The translations under genes and the position numbers were made by a program. Of a stretch of 64,000 bases of DNA, positions 50,410-59,916 are shown one piece after another. Origin of the DNA: Pseudorhodoferax sp965279475 (GTDB taxonomy: Bacteria > Pseudomonadota > Gammaproteobacteria > Burkholderiales > Burkholderiaceae_C); contig CBDIIA010000003.1 of the NCBI GenBank assembly GCA_965279475.1, positions 1,116,001 to 1,180,000 on the forward strand, read 5' to 3'. The first letter of the stretch is position 1; every line of letters begins with the position of its first letter. The notes under the pieces were generated by a model, which was given only the letters and a program-made list of their open reading frames with translations, did no database searches and had not been told where the DNA came from.

Positions 50410-51975
50410 ATGAAGTTCAGCGACCTGCGCGTGGCGACCAAGTTGTGGTTTGCCGTTGGCCTCACCGTCGTGGCCTTGCTGATCCTGATCAGCTTCGCCA
50501 GCCACCGCTCGACGCGGATCCAGCAGGAAGGCTCGGAGTTGCTGGAGGCGATGACCGCAAGAGCGCAGGCCGCCACGCGGTGGGCCGGCCTGACCGAGGC
50601 CAACGCGGTGCGCACGCAGGCCGTGGTGCTGAGCACCGAGCCCTCGATCGAAGCCGCGTTCAAGGATTCGATTGCAGCCACCTCCGCGCAGATCACCGAG
50701 GTGCAGAAGAGCATCGAAGCGATGTCGCTGACGCCGGCCGACGTGGAGCAGATGGGGCGCATCGCCGCCAGCCGGCAGGCCATGCTCGACCTGCGTGGCC
50801 AGGCCCGCAAGCTGAAGACGGACGGCAAGCAGGACGATGCGCTGGCGCTGATCAACAGCCGCTACAACCCGGCTACTGCGGCCTATCTCGGTAATCTGCG
50901 CGATTTCGTGAAGATGCAGGAACGGGCCGTCGGTGCCGCGCAGGCCGAGATTGCGCGCGCCCGCACCGTCACGGGCCAGCTGATCGCCGGCTGCATGGCG
51001 CTGATCGTGGTCGGCCTGGTGGGCGGTGCCTTCCTGCTGATCCGCAGCATCCAGCAGCCGCTGGCCGAAGCCAACGTGCTGGCGGCCCGCATTGCCGAGG
51101 GCGACCTCAGCATGCGGCTCGACGCCACACGCAAGGACGAATTCGGCGACCTGCTGCGTTCGCTGACGGTGATGAGCGCGTCGCTGGCCGGCATGGTGCG
51201 TCAGGTGCGGCAGAGCACCGATAGCATCGCCATCGCCAGCGCCGAGATCGCGACAGGCAACAACGACCTGTCGGCGCGCACCGAGCAGACGGCGAGCAAC
51301 CTGCAGGAGACGGCGGCGTCGATGGAGCAACTGACCAGCACGGTGCGCCAGAGCTCCGACAACGCCAGCCAGGCCAGCCGGCTCGCGGCCCGCGCGTCGA
51401 GCGTGGCCGAGAAGGGCGGTAGCGTCGTGAAGCAGGTGGTCGAGACGATGGAAGACATCAACGCCAGCAGCAAGCGCATCGCCGACATCATTGGCGTGAT
51501 CGACGGCATCGCCTTCCAGACCAACATCCTGGCGTTGAATGCGGCCGTCGAAGCGGCCCGCGCTGGGGAACAGGGCCGCGGGTTCGCGGTGGTCGCGAGC
51601 GAAGTGCGCAGCCTGGCCCAGCGCAGCGCCCAGGCCGCCAAGGAGATCAAGGATCTGATCGGCGCCTCGGTCGGCAAGGTGGATTCAGGGGCCCGGCTGG
51701 TGGCCGAGGCCGGCACGACGATGGGCGACATCGTGCAGTCGGTGCGCCAGGTGACCGACATCATCGGCGAGATCACCGCGGCCGCGCTGGAGCAGAGCAA
51801 CGGCATCGGCGAGATCAACCAGGCCGTGGCCCAACTCGATCAGATGACGCAGCAGAACTCGGCCCTGGTCGAGGAAAGTTCGGCCGCAGCCGAGAGCCTG
51901 AGGGAGCAGGCCGACCAGCTGGCCAAGGCCGTTGCTGTGTTCAAGACCGGCGAGCGCGCAGAGGCGTTCGCCTGA
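50410..51975 (+). CDS. Methyl-accepting chemotaxis protein
   Basis: The 521-residue transducer has an N-terminal membrane helix (LWFAVGLTVVALLILISF), a four-helix periplasmic sensor domain (about 35-195), a second helix (LIAGCMALIVVGLVGGAFLL), a HAMP linker and the signalling domain with hairpin tip DGIAFQTNILALNAAVEAARAGEQGR (in part). I chose the ATG at 50410, just before the membrane segment. No C-terminal CheB/CheR-binding pentapeptide is obvious (ends TGERAEAFA). Other chemotaxis genes are not nearby; the ligand is unknown. Confidence 0.92.
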   Translation: MKFSDLRVATKLWFAVGLTVVALLILISFASHRSTRIQQEGSELLEAMTARAQAATRWAGLTEANAVRTQAVVLSTEPSIEAAFKDSIAATSAQITEVQKSIEAMSLTPADVEQMGRIAASRQAMLDLRGQARKLKTDGKQDDALALINSRYNPATAAYLGNLRDFVKMQERAVGAAQAEIARARTVTGQLIAGCMALIVVGLVGGAFLLIRSIQQPLAEANVLAARIAEGDLSMRLDATRKDEFGDLLRSLTVMSASLAGMVRQVRQSTDSIAIASAEIATGNNDLSARTEQTASNLQETAASMEQLTSTVRQSSDNASQASRLAARASSVAEKGGSVVKQVVETMEDINASSKRIADIIGVIDGIAFQTNILALNAAVEAARAGEQGRGFAVVASEVRSLAQRSAQAAKEIKDLIGASVGKVDSGARLVAEAGTTMGDIVQSVRQVTDIIGEITAAALEQSNGIGEINQAVAQLDQMTQQNSALVEESSAAAESLREQADQLAKAVAVFKTGERAEAFA

Positions 51976-51985
51976 ACGCTGCCTG

Positions 51986-52441
51986 TCAGTTGATTTCAGC
52001 GATCAGCTCGATCTCGACGCAGCATCCCATCGGAATCTGCGCCACACCGAAGGCGCTGCGGGCATGCGAGCCCTTGTCGCCGAACACCGCGGCGAACAGC
52101 TCGCTGGCGCCGTTGGTGACCAGGTGCTGTTCGGTGAAATCGCCGGTCGAGTTGACCAGGCTCATCAGCTTGACGATGCGGACCACCTTGTCGAGGTCGC
52201 CCACCGCCGCGTGCAGCGTGCCCAGCAGGTCGACCGCGATCGCGCGTGCCGCCAGCTTGCCCTCTTCGGTACCCATGGTCTTGCCCAGCTGGCCGACCCA
52301 GGGCTTGCCGTCCTTCCTGGCCACATGGCCGCTCAGGAACACCAGCTTGCCGGTCTGCACGAAGGGCACGTAGGCGGCGGCGGGCACGGCCACCGGCGGA
52401 AGTTCAATGCCCAGGGATTTCAGTTTGTCGTAAACGCTCAT
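51986..52441 (-). CDS. RidA family protein
   Basis: The 151-residue protein is of the YjgF/RidA family, longer branch. The conserved arginine needed for imine deamination is in HARSAFGVAQIPMGC, and LVFLSGHVARKDGKP and GDLDKVVRIVKLMS are typical. RidA proteins hydrolyse reactive enamine/imine intermediates of amino-acid metabolism. Its ATG overlaps the stop of the transglutaminase gene (ATGA), so it is the last gene of that transcript; a functional link to the peptide-ligase cluster is only an inference. Confidence 0.92.
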   Translation of the reverse strand: MSVYDKLKSLGIELPPVAVPAAAYVPFVQTGKLVFLSGHVARKDGKPWVGQLGKTMGTEEGKLAARAIAVDLLGTLHAAVGDLDKVVRIVKLMSLVNSTGDFTEQHLVTNGASELFAAVFGDKGSHARSAFGVAQIPMGCCVEIELIAEIN

Positions 52442-53436
52442 GGCGATGGTCCTTGGCCCTGCGAAGGGGTCTGAGTGGAAATCTGTGTGGAGGCCTGCGT
52501 CTGGCTCTGACCTTGGCTTTGGCTTTGGCTTTGGCTTTGGGTCTGCACATTCTCGGCCGACAGCGGCAGCACGGTGACCGCCACCCGCAGCGTGTGCCGG
52601 GCGCCGCCATGGATCACGCCGCGCATTGGCGAGACATCGGAGTAGTCTCGCCCGAAGGCCAGCGTTACGTAGTCTTCTCCTGGCACGCGGTTGTTGGTCG
52701 GGTCGAAGTCATACCAGCCATCGTGTCCCGGCACGTCGGGCACGTAGACCGACGCCCAGGCGTGCGAGGCGTCGCTGCCGACCAGGCGCGGTTTGCCCGG
52801 CGGTGGCTGGGTCAGCAGGTAGCCGCTGACGTAGCGGGCCGGCAACCCCATCATGCGGAAACACGCGACCATGATGTGGGCGAAGTCCTGGCAGACGCCC
52901 TTGCGCAGCGCCAGCGCCTCGACGGCGGGCGTGTTGACCTCGGTGCTTTCGGTCGAGTAGATGAAGTCGCCGTGAATGCGCTCCATCAGGTCCTGCGCCG
53001 CGGCCAGCAGCGACATGCCGGTGCCGAAGCTCGGCCGTGCGTACAGCGCGAAGTCGGCATGGCGAGGCACGTAGGGCGATGCGAACACGAACTCGGACGC
53101 CGGGTCGAAGCCGCCGCCGGCACGGTAGCGGAAACGCTCGCGCACCTGCTCCCAGCCCATCGTGCTCGCCGGCGGTATACGTTGCTGGGTTAGGACGATG
53201 CTGTCGGCCACCACGGTCAGATCGTCGTGCGAGGCCTGCAGCGAAAAGAACGCGCTGGCGTTGCCGAACACGTCGCTCGCCTGGTTCACGTCGGCCGGCA
53301 TCGGGTCGATGCGCAGGCTGTGCTGCAGCAGCTGCTGCGTCGCGGTGTCGCGCGGCTTCAGGTGTGCTACGTGCTGCGCCGTCTCGACCGACGGCTGGTA
53401 GCGGTAGCGGGTCTCGTGCGTGACCTGGAGTTTCAT
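52438..53436 (-). CDS. Transglutaminase-like protein with Ser/Gln repeat tail
   Basis: The 332-residue protein has the bacterial transglutaminase N-terminal beta-domain (LQVTHETRYRYQPSVETAQH) and a papain-like transglutaminase core with Cys in GVCQDFAHIMVACFR, His in DASHAWASVY and Asp in WYDFDPTNN. Residues after about 290 are a low-complexity QSQSQSQGQSQTQ tail encoded partly by a hexanucleotide repeat. There is no signal peptide. Similar proteins co-occur with circularly permuted ATP-grasp and alpha-E proteins and are predicted to process or cross-link peptides. It starts 14 bases after the ATP-grasp/alpha-E gene. Confidence 0.9.
   Translation of the reverse strand: MKLQVTHETRYRYQPSVETAQHVAHLKPRDTATQQLLQHSLRIDPMPADVNQASDVFGNASAFFSLQASHDDLTVVADSIVLTQQRIPPASTMGWEQVRERFRYRAGGGFDPASEFVFASPYVPRHADFALYARPSFGTGMSLLAAAQDLMERIHGDFIYSTESTEVNTPAVEALALRKGVCQDFAHIMVACFRMMGLPARYVSGYLLTQPPPGKPRLVGSDASHAWASVYVPDVPGHDGWYDFDPTNNRVPGEDYVTLAFGRDYSDVSPMRGVIHGGARHTLRVAVTVLPLSAENVQTQSQSQSQSQGQSQTQASTQISTQTPSQGQGPSP
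52513..52540. repeat. TTGGCT hexanucleotide tandem repeat in the transglutaminase gene
   Basis: Four full TTGGCT units plus TTGG encode alternating Ser-Gln near the C-terminus on the minus strand. Slippage would add or remove two residues at a time without shifting frame. Confidence 0.85.
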
Positions 53437-53449
53437 GACCGAGCCATGG

Positions 53450-56071
53450 TCAGGCGCCAACGCTTTGTTTGGCGTCGCGCGAATGCGTGAAGTAGATCGA
53501 ACCGATGGCGTCCGACACATCGTAGGCCGATTGCGTGCATTGCTCCAGCAGTTCGAGCAGCACCGTGTACTCGCCTTCGGCGTCGGGCGTGCAGAGTATC
53601 TCCAGATCCCAGCTCGCCGGATGGACCACTTCCTGCGCCAACGGGCTGAGCTCGTTCGGCGCACTGCCTGCGAGCTTGGCCAGCCGGCCGCGCAGCGTCT
53701 GCGCGACCCAGCCCAGGGCGCGTGGGTTGTCCCGGTCGAGCACCAGCAGGTCGAGCAGCGCGGCCACTTCGCGGCTCTGCTGGTACTGCGAATGGAAAGT
53801 GATGGTGCTGTCGAACAGCGCGATCATCGCCTCGAAGCCGCCGGTGGTGGCAATGGACTTGGCCTCGAAGCCACGCGCCAGCGCCGACGACAGAAAACTC
53901 AGGCGCTCGATGTGCCGGCCGATGCTCAACAGCCGCCAGCCGTCGTCGCGCGTCATGCGGTCGGTCTGCGCTCCGGTCATCGCGGCCAGGTGGGTGCTGG
54001 TGGTCTCGAGCAGGCGCAGGGCTTCGAGCGGGGAGAAGTCGCCGTCACGCGCATTCTCCGCGCAGCGCGCCAGGAACTCCTCTTCGGCGTGCACGATCAC
54101 GTTCCAGTGTTCCTGCGACAGCCGCTCGCGGATCGCCGACGCCGCATGCCGCGTCGAGCGCAGGTTGTAGCCCACGCTGTGCACGCTGCGGGTGTCGCCC
54201 AGCCCCGCGATCAGCGAGCGCTCGAACACGCGCCGCGCCTGCACCGGCGAGGGCACGGCCGGCAGTACCAGCGCACAGTACACCGCCATCTCGTAGAGCC
54301 AGGCCAGCAGCGGTTGCGACGACTGGTCTTCGCCGTTCAGCACGTTGAGCGTCACACGGGCCAGGCGCAGCGTGTTCTCGGTGCGCTCGGCATAGCGGCC
54401 GAGCCAGAACAGGTTCTCGGCCGCGCGGCTGGTCACCATGCGCGAGCGGTGCACCAGGGATGCCGGCGACAGATGCGTCTGCAGCAGGGTCGTGCGGTCG
54501 ACCTCGCCATGGGTGCGCACCCACACATCGGCGCTGCTGCCGCCGCGCTGCATCGACGCGATGCTGTGGTGCATGCTGACCATGCGCGCCAGCCCGCCGG
54601 GCAGCACCCGCCAGCTCTTCGGGCCATCGGACACCGCGAACACGCGCAGCATCACCGAGCGCGGCGAGATGCGGGCCGGGTGGCCCGGGTGGTTGCTCCA
54701 GGTCGGCATCTGCGACAGCGGCATGTAGGCCTGCACGGTGTGCTCGTCGCCCTGGCGCACGATGCGGCCGGCCCATTCGTCGAGCTCGCGGCGCGACAGC
54801 GCGCCCCCGAGCGTGGCCTCGAAGGCACCCGGCCCGGGCTGGTCGCCGTAGGTCGGCTTGATGACGCAGTTGCCGAGGTCGGGCAACACCGCTTCGAGCG
54901 CCGCACGTTCGCCGCACCACCAGGTCGGCAGGGCCGGCAACTGCAGCTCCTCGTGGAGCAGGTGGCGCGCCAGTGCCGGCAGAAAACCCAGCATCGCCGG
55001 CGATTCGAGGAAGGCCGAGCCCGGCGCATTGGCCACCAGCACGTTGCCGGCGCGGATCACCTGCAGCAGGCCGGGCACGCCCAGCCGTGAATCCGGGCGC
55101 AGCTCCAGCGGGTCGAGGTACTGGTCGTCCAGGCGCTTGAGCAGGCCGTGCACCGGCTCCAGGCCTTTCAGTGTCTTCAGGTACAGCTTCTGGTCGCGCA
55201 CGGTCAGGTCGCTGCCCTCGACCAGCGTGATGCCGAGGTAGCGCGCCAGGTAGGCATGCTCGAAGTAGGTCTCGTTGTACGGTCCCGGCGTCAGCAGCGC
55301 GATGTGCGAGTCGGCGCCGGCCGGGCTCATCTGCTTCAGGCCTTCGACCAGCGCGTGGTAGGTGGCGGCCAGCCGCTGCACGCGCAGCGCCTCGAAGGCC
55401 TGGGGGAAGGCCCGCGAGATCGCCAGCCGGTTCTCCAGCAGGTAACCGAGGCCCGACGGCGCCTGGGTGCGCTGCGAGACCACCCACCAGTTGCCGTCCG
55501 GCCCGTGCGCCAGGTCGAAGGCGGCGATGTGCAGGTGTGTGCCGCCGCGCGGCACCACGCCGTGCATCGAGCGCAGGTAGCCGGGGTGGCCCTGTACCAG
55601 CGCCGGCGGCAGCAGGCCCTGTGCCAGCAGCCGCTGGGGGCCGTAGACATCGGCCATCACGGTGTCGAGCACCCGCACGCGCTGCAGCACGCCGGTCTCG
55701 ATCTGGCGCCAGCTCTCGGGCGTGACGATCAATGGGAACAGGTCGAGCGACCAGGGGCGCTGCGGGTTGCCGGCATCGGCATAGACGTTGTAGGTGACGC
55801 CGTTGTCGCGCAGCTGGCGCTGCAGCTGCGCGGTACGGCGCTCCAGGTCGGTGAAGCCATCGCGACCGAGCAGTTCGAAGAACTGGGTCCAGTCGCTGGT
55901 CAGCGCCGGGCTCGGCGCCGTGCTGCGCGGCGGACCTTCGGCAGCCGACCGCGCGTCCCCGCGCAGTTCGTCGAAATGCCCCGGCATGGCCAGCCGTGCC
56001 AGCGAGGAGGCCAGCCCCGCCGGGCTCTCCTGCGCGTGCGCATCGAAAAGGGTACTGTTGTTCTTGTCCAC
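53450..56071 (-). CDS. Circularly permuted ATP-grasp / alpha-E fusion protein
   Basis: The 873-residue protein begins with GTG. Residues about 65-535 are a circularly permuted ATP-grasp type 2 domain (LLTPGPYNETYFEHAYLARYLGI in part; NCVIKPTYGDQPGPG; SVMLRVFAV), and about 545-870 an alpha-E (DUF403) all-helical domain (SRAAENLFWLGRYAERTENTLRLARV in part). In many genomes these are separate adjacent genes; here they are one polypeptide. Comparative genomics predicts that the ATP-grasp forms peptide or isopeptide bonds, with alpha-E as partner, but the substrate is unknown. Two transglutaminase genes flank it on the same strand. Confidence 0.9.
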   Translation of the reverse strand: MDKNNSTLFDAHAQESPAGLASSLARLAMPGHFDELRGDARSAAEGPPRSTAPSPALTSDWTQFFELLGRDGFTDLERRTAQLQRQLRDNGVTYNVYADAGNPQRPWSLDLFPLIVTPESWRQIETGVLQRVRVLDTVMADVYGPQRLLAQGLLPPALVQGHPGYLRSMHGVVPRGGTHLHIAAFDLAHGPDGNWWVVSQRTQAPSGLGYLLENRLAISRAFPQAFEALRVQRLAATYHALVEGLKQMSPAGADSHIALLTPGPYNETYFEHAYLARYLGITLVEGSDLTVRDQKLYLKTLKGLEPVHGLLKRLDDQYLDPLELRPDSRLGVPGLLQVIRAGNVLVANAPGSAFLESPAMLGFLPALARHLLHEELQLPALPTWWCGERAALEAVLPDLGNCVIKPTYGDQPGPGAFEATLGGALSRRELDEWAGRIVRQGDEHTVQAYMPLSQMPTWSNHPGHPARISPRSVMLRVFAVSDGPKSWRVLPGGLARMVSMHHSIASMQRGGSSADVWVRTHGEVDRTTLLQTHLSPASLVHRSRMVTSRAAENLFWLGRYAERTENTLRLARVTLNVLNGEDQSSQPLLAWLYEMAVYCALVLPAVPSPVQARRVFERSLIAGLGDTRSVHSVGYNLRSTRHAASAIRERLSQEHWNVIVHAEEEFLARCAENARDGDFSPLEALRLLETTSTHLAAMTGAQTDRMTRDDGWRLLSIGRHIERLSFLSSALARGFEAKSIATTGGFEAMIALFDSTITFHSQYQQSREVAALLDLLVLDRDNPRALGWVAQTLRGRLAKLAGSAPNELSPLAQEVVHPASWDLEILCTPDAEGEYTVLLELLEQCTQSAYDVSDAIGSIYFTHSRDAKQSVGA

Positions 56072-56089
56072 TGTGACGGCATTGTCACA
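56072..56089. promoter_or_regulatory. Palindrome TGTGAC-N6-GTCACA next to the fusion gene start
   Basis: TGTGAC (56072-56077) and GTCACA (56084-56089) are perfect 6-bp arms with six bases between, directly abutting the GTG start codon of the ATP-grasp/alpha-E gene. A protein bound here would block transcription or initiation. The TGTGA and TCACA half-sites are eight apart, not the six of an E. coli CRP site. Confidence 0.45.
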
Positions 56090-56215
56090 TTGCCGGCTGC
56101 CGCATTGCCGCGGCAGCGTGGCGACAGTCGCCCGGTCCGTGCGCCCTGTGGTGCGGATGCGACTGCATGCTGCGGCGCCGGCCCGCGCCCGGGGGTACGC
56201 CAGCCGGCGCGGATG

Positions 56216-59200
56216 TCATCGTCGCAGGTCCAGCGTGAACGGGAACTCGCGGCTGCCCGGCACGTTGATCGTGGCCGGCGGCACCATCATCAGGCCCGGC
56301 GTGTGGCCGATGCGCGTGAAGCGCGTCAGCCGGCGGCTTTCGGCCTCGTAAGAATTGACGGGGAAACTCTCGTAGCTCAGGCCGCCCGGGTGCGACACGT
56401 GGTACTGGCAGCCGCCGAGCGAGCGTTTCATCCAGGTGTCGACGATGTCGAAGGTCAGCGGGGCGTGCACGCCGATCGTCGGGTGCAGCGCCGATGGCGG
56501 GTTCCAGGCCCGGTAACGCACACCGGCCACGTACTCGCCGGTGACACCGGTGGGCTGCATCGGCAGCGCGCGGCCGTTGCAGGTCACCACGTAGCGGCTC
56601 TCGTTCAGACCCGTCACCCGCACCTCGATGCGTTCCAGCGACGAGTCGACGAAACGTGCGGTGCCGCCCGGTGCGCCTTCCTCGCCCATCACATGCCAGG
56701 GCTCCAGCGCGTTGCGCAGCGTCAGCTCGATGCTGCTCGACTGCACCGAGCCGATCAACGGGAAGCGGAACTCGAAATGCGGCGCGAACCAGGCCGGATC
56801 GAACGCGTAGCCGGCTTCGCGCATCTCGCGGATGACGTCGGCAAAGTCCATCTGCAGGAAGGTCGGCAGCAGGAACCGGTCGTGCAGCTCGGTGCCCCAG
56901 CGTGCCGCCGGCGCGCGGTACGGCGAGGTCCAGAACCGCGCGATGAAGGCGCGCAGCAGCAACTGCTGCGCGATGCTCATGCGGGCATGCGGCGGCATCT
57001 CGAAGGCGCGCAGTTCCAGCAGGCCCAGACGCCCGGTCGATGTGTCCGGCGAATACAGCTTGTCGATGCAGAACTCGCTGCGGTGCGTGTTGCCGGTGAC
57101 GTCGATCAGGATGTTGCGCAGCGTGCGGTCGACCAGCCACGGCGGCATGTCCTTGCCGTAGACCTCGCGGTTGCGGTAGATCTCGCGCAGCGCGATCTCG
57201 AGCTCGTACAGCTGGTCGTTGCGGGCCTCGTCGACGCGGGGCGCCTGACTGGTCGGGCCGACGAACATGCCGCTGAACAGGTACGACAGCGATGGATGGT
57301 TGTGCCAGTACAGCAGCAGGCTGGCCAGCAGCTCGGGCCGACGCAGGAACGGGCTGTCCGCCGGCGTGGCGCCGCCCAGCACGAAGTGGTTGCCACCGCC
57401 GGTGCCGGTGTGGCGGCCATCGGTCATGAACTTCTCGGCCGACAGGCGCGACTCGAACGCCGCCTGGTACAGGAACTCGGTGTGGGCGACCAGTTCCTTC
57501 CAGTTGTGCGCCGGGTGGATGTTGACCTCGATCACGCCCGGGTCGGGCGTCACCTGCAGCAGCTTCAGGCGCGGGTCGCGCGGCGGCGGGTAGCCTTCCA
57601 GCACGATCTTCACGCCGAGCTCCTCGGCCGTGGCTTCCACCGCCGACAGCAGGTCGAGGTAGTCCTCCAGGCGCGCGAGCGGCGGCATGAAGATGTACAT
57701 CACGCCGCTGGCGCTGCCGATCTGCTCGGCCTTCGGGCCGTTCGCGCGGCGCGGGTCACGCACCTCGACGCAGAGCGCGCTGCGGGTGATCCAGTGCGCC
57801 GATTCGAAGCGCTCCGGGCTGCGGGTGCTGAAGTCGCCGGGCTCGGCCTGCTGGGCACTGCGGGCATTGCCGGCAGCGCGTTCCAGCGGGGTCTGCAGGC
57901 GGCGCGTGGCTTCGGCCGCCCGGTCGGCACCGGCCAGGTAGGGGCTGCCGCCGCGCACCGACCAGGCTTCGGAGCCTGCGCCGGCCGCCGGCGACACATA
58001 ACGCGCGCCGTAGGTGTTGGCTTCGGACAGTGGGCCGCGCGGCGCGAATGGATCGACGTCGACCATGTAGGGATAGTCGCCCTTGGTGACCCAGGGCAGC
58101 GAGTCGAGCGGCAACCGGTAGCCCATCGGCGAATCGCCGGGCATCAGGTAGAGCCGCTCGTCGCGCAGGAACCAGGGGCCGGTGGTCCAGGCGGGGCCGG
58201 CCAGCCCCGGGCCTTCCTGCGCCTTCACCGGCAGCATGTAGCCGACCACCGCGTCGAGCTTCTGCGTGAACACGCGGCGCAGGCGCACACGCTCCTGCTC
58301 GTCCTCGAGCTTCGAGTCGAACGGGTCGACGTTGGCCGGCAGGCGGCGTTCGCGCCACAGGTAGTACCAGACGTCCTCGTAGGCCGACTCGATGTATTCG
58401 TCGGTCAGGTTGAGCTTGGCCGACAGCAGATGGATGAAGCGCTTGGCGTCCTCGCTGGTGTAGCTCGACGGGATGCGTTCGTCGGCGAACAGCTTCGGGT
58501 TGCGCCAGGACGGCTGGCCATCGGCGCGCCAGAAGATCGACAGCGCCCAGCGCGGCAGTTGCTCGCCCGGGTACCACTTGCCCTGGCCGAAATGCAGGAA
58601 GCCGCCCTTGCCGTATTCGGCGCGCAGCTTCTGCACCAGCTCGGTCGCGTAGCCGCGCTTCGTGGGGCCGAGGGCGTCGAGGTTCCATTCGCGCGCGTCG
58701 CGGTCGGTCGTGGCCACGTAGGTCGGCTCGCCGCCCATCGTCAGCCGCACGTCCTCCTGGGCCAGCTCGCGGTCGACCTGCTCGCCCAGTGCCAGCACGT
58801 CGGTCCACTGTTCGTCGGTGTAGGGTTTGGTGACGCGCGGCGATTCGTAGATGCGCGTGACCGCCATGTGGTGGGCGAACGTGACCTCGGCCTCGTCCAT
58901 CAGGCCTTCGATCGGCGCGGCGCTGGACGGCTGCGGTGTGCAGGCCAGCGGGATGTGGCCTTCACCGGCCAGCAGCCCCGAGGTGGCGTCGAGGCCGACC
59001 CAACCGGCGCCGGGCAGGTACACCTCGCACCAGGCATGCAGGTCGGTGAAGTCGTGGTCGGTGCCGCTCGGGCCGTCGAGCGCCTTCACGTCCGGCGTCA
59101 GCTGGATCAGGTAGCCCGACACGAACCGCGCGGCCAGGCCGCAGCGGCGCAGCAGCTGCACCAGCAGCCAGCCGGAATCGCGGCACGAGCCGCTGGCGGC

Positions 59201-59722
59201 CTTCAGTGTTTCCTCGGGCGTCTGCACCCCGGGCTCCATGCGGATCAGGTAGCGGATGTCGTTGGCGACCTTCTGGTTCAGGCCGACCAGGAAGTCGATG
59301 ATGCGCCGCTCGCTTTTGTCGATGGTGGACAGGTAGTGCTCCACCAGCGGCGTCATCGCGTCGGTCACGAGGTAGGGGCTCAGCTCGTCGGCCTGCTCGG
59401 CCGTGTACTTGATGGGGTAGTTCTCGACGTCGGGCTCGAGGAAGAAGTCGAAGGGGTTGTAGACCGCCATCTCGACCACCAGGTCGACCGTGACCTTGAA
59501 TTCGGTCGTCTTCTCGGGGAACACCAGCCGGGCCTGGTAGTTGGCGAACGGATCCTGCTGCCAGTTGACGAAGTGGCCCGCGGGCTCGACCTTCAGCGAA
59601 TACGAGATCACATTGCTGCGGCAATGGGGGGCGGGGCGCAGCCGGACGACTTGGGGACCGAGATTGACGGGGCGGTCGTACTGGTAATGGGTGACGTGGT
59701 TCAGGGCTGCGTGTATGGACAT
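56216..59722 (-). CDS. Transglutaminase with DUF2126 C-terminal domain
   Basis: The 1168-residue protein has a bacterial transglutaminase N-terminal domain (about 1-110; NHVTHYQYDRPVNLGPQVVR), a transglutaminase core with Cys in SGSCRDSGWLLVQLL, His in FTDLHAWCEVY and Asp in GWVGLDATSG, and a large DUF2126 region (about 310-1160; EPTYVATTDRDAREWN, FAPRGPLSEANTYGARY in part). DUF2126 resembles a second ligase/enzymatic module of unknown chemistry. No signal peptide. Immediately upstream of the ATP-grasp/alpha-E gene with a 144-base gap; an operon is likely. Confidence 0.92.
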   Translation of the reverse strand: MSIHAALNHVTHYQYDRPVNLGPQVVRLRPAPHCRSNVISYSLKVEPAGHFVNWQQDPFANYQARLVFPEKTTEFKVTVDLVVEMAVYNPFDFFLEPDVENYPIKYTAEQADELSPYLVTDAMTPLVEHYLSTIDKSERRIIDFLVGLNQKVANDIRYLIRMEPGVQTPEETLKAASGSCRDSGWLLVQLLRRCGLAARFVSGYLIQLTPDVKALDGPSGTDHDFTDLHAWCEVYLPGAGWVGLDATSGLLAGEGHIPLACTPQPSSAAPIEGLMDEAEVTFAHHMAVTRIYESPRVTKPYTDEQWTDVLALGEQVDRELAQEDVRLTMGGEPTYVATTDRDAREWNLDALGPTKRGYATELVQKLRAEYGKGGFLHFGQGKWYPGEQLPRWALSIFWRADGQPSWRNPKLFADERIPSSYTSEDAKRFIHLLSAKLNLTDEYIESAYEDVWYYLWRERRLPANVDPFDSKLEDEQERVRLRRVFTQKLDAVVGYMLPVKAQEGPGLAGPAWTTGPWFLRDERLYLMPGDSPMGYRLPLDSLPWVTKGDYPYMVDVDPFAPRGPLSEANTYGARYVSPAAGAGSEAWSVRGGSPYLAGADRAAEATRRLQTPLERAAGNARSAQQAEPGDFSTRSPERFESAHWITRSALCVEVRDPRRANGPKAEQIGSASGVMYIFMPPLARLEDYLDLLSAVEATAEELGVKIVLEGYPPPRDPRLKLLQVTPDPGVIEVNIHPAHNWKELVAHTEFLYQAAFESRLSAEKFMTDGRHTGTGGGNHFVLGGATPADSPFLRRPELLASLLLYWHNHPSLSYLFSGMFVGPTSQAPRVDEARNDQLYELEIALREIYRNREVYGKDMPPWLVDRTLRNILIDVTGNTHRSEFCIDKLYSPDTSTGRLGLLELRAFEMPPHARMSIAQQLLLRAFIARFWTSPYRAPAARWGTELHDRFLLPTFLQMDFADVIREMREAGYAFDPAWFAPHFEFRFPLIGSVQSSSIELTLRNALEPWHVMGEEGAPGGTARFVDSSLERIEVRVTGLNESRYVVTCNGRALPMQPTGVTGEYVAGVRYRAWNPPSALHPTIGVHAPLTFDIVDTWMKRSLGGCQYHVSHPGGLSYESFPVNSYEAESRRLTRFTRIGHTPGLMMVPPATINVPGSREFPFTLDLRR

Positions 59723-59916
59723 GGGTGTCTCTTGGAACGTCGGAGGAGTGAGCCTGGCCTGGCCAGCGGTGTGTCGATACTAGCAAGACGCGAGCCATGA
59801 AACCGGCATGCACCACGCCGAATCGTCATGAACCCATGCGCGCAGCCGCCGGACCGTGCATGTTGCGTCGCTCGATGTTCACTGCGGTGACAATGTGTTG
59901 CCAATGATGGCCACCC

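Noticed and set aside
56072..56089. CRP binding site reading of TGTGAC-N6-GTCACA
   Set aside because: The TGTGA and TCACA halves are eight bases apart instead of six, so only a generic palindrome is claimed.
55148..59800. 1550-codon open frame opposite the ATP-grasp and DUF2126 genes
   Set aside because: Lies antisense to two well-supported genes; high Arg/Gln/Gly content and no motif.
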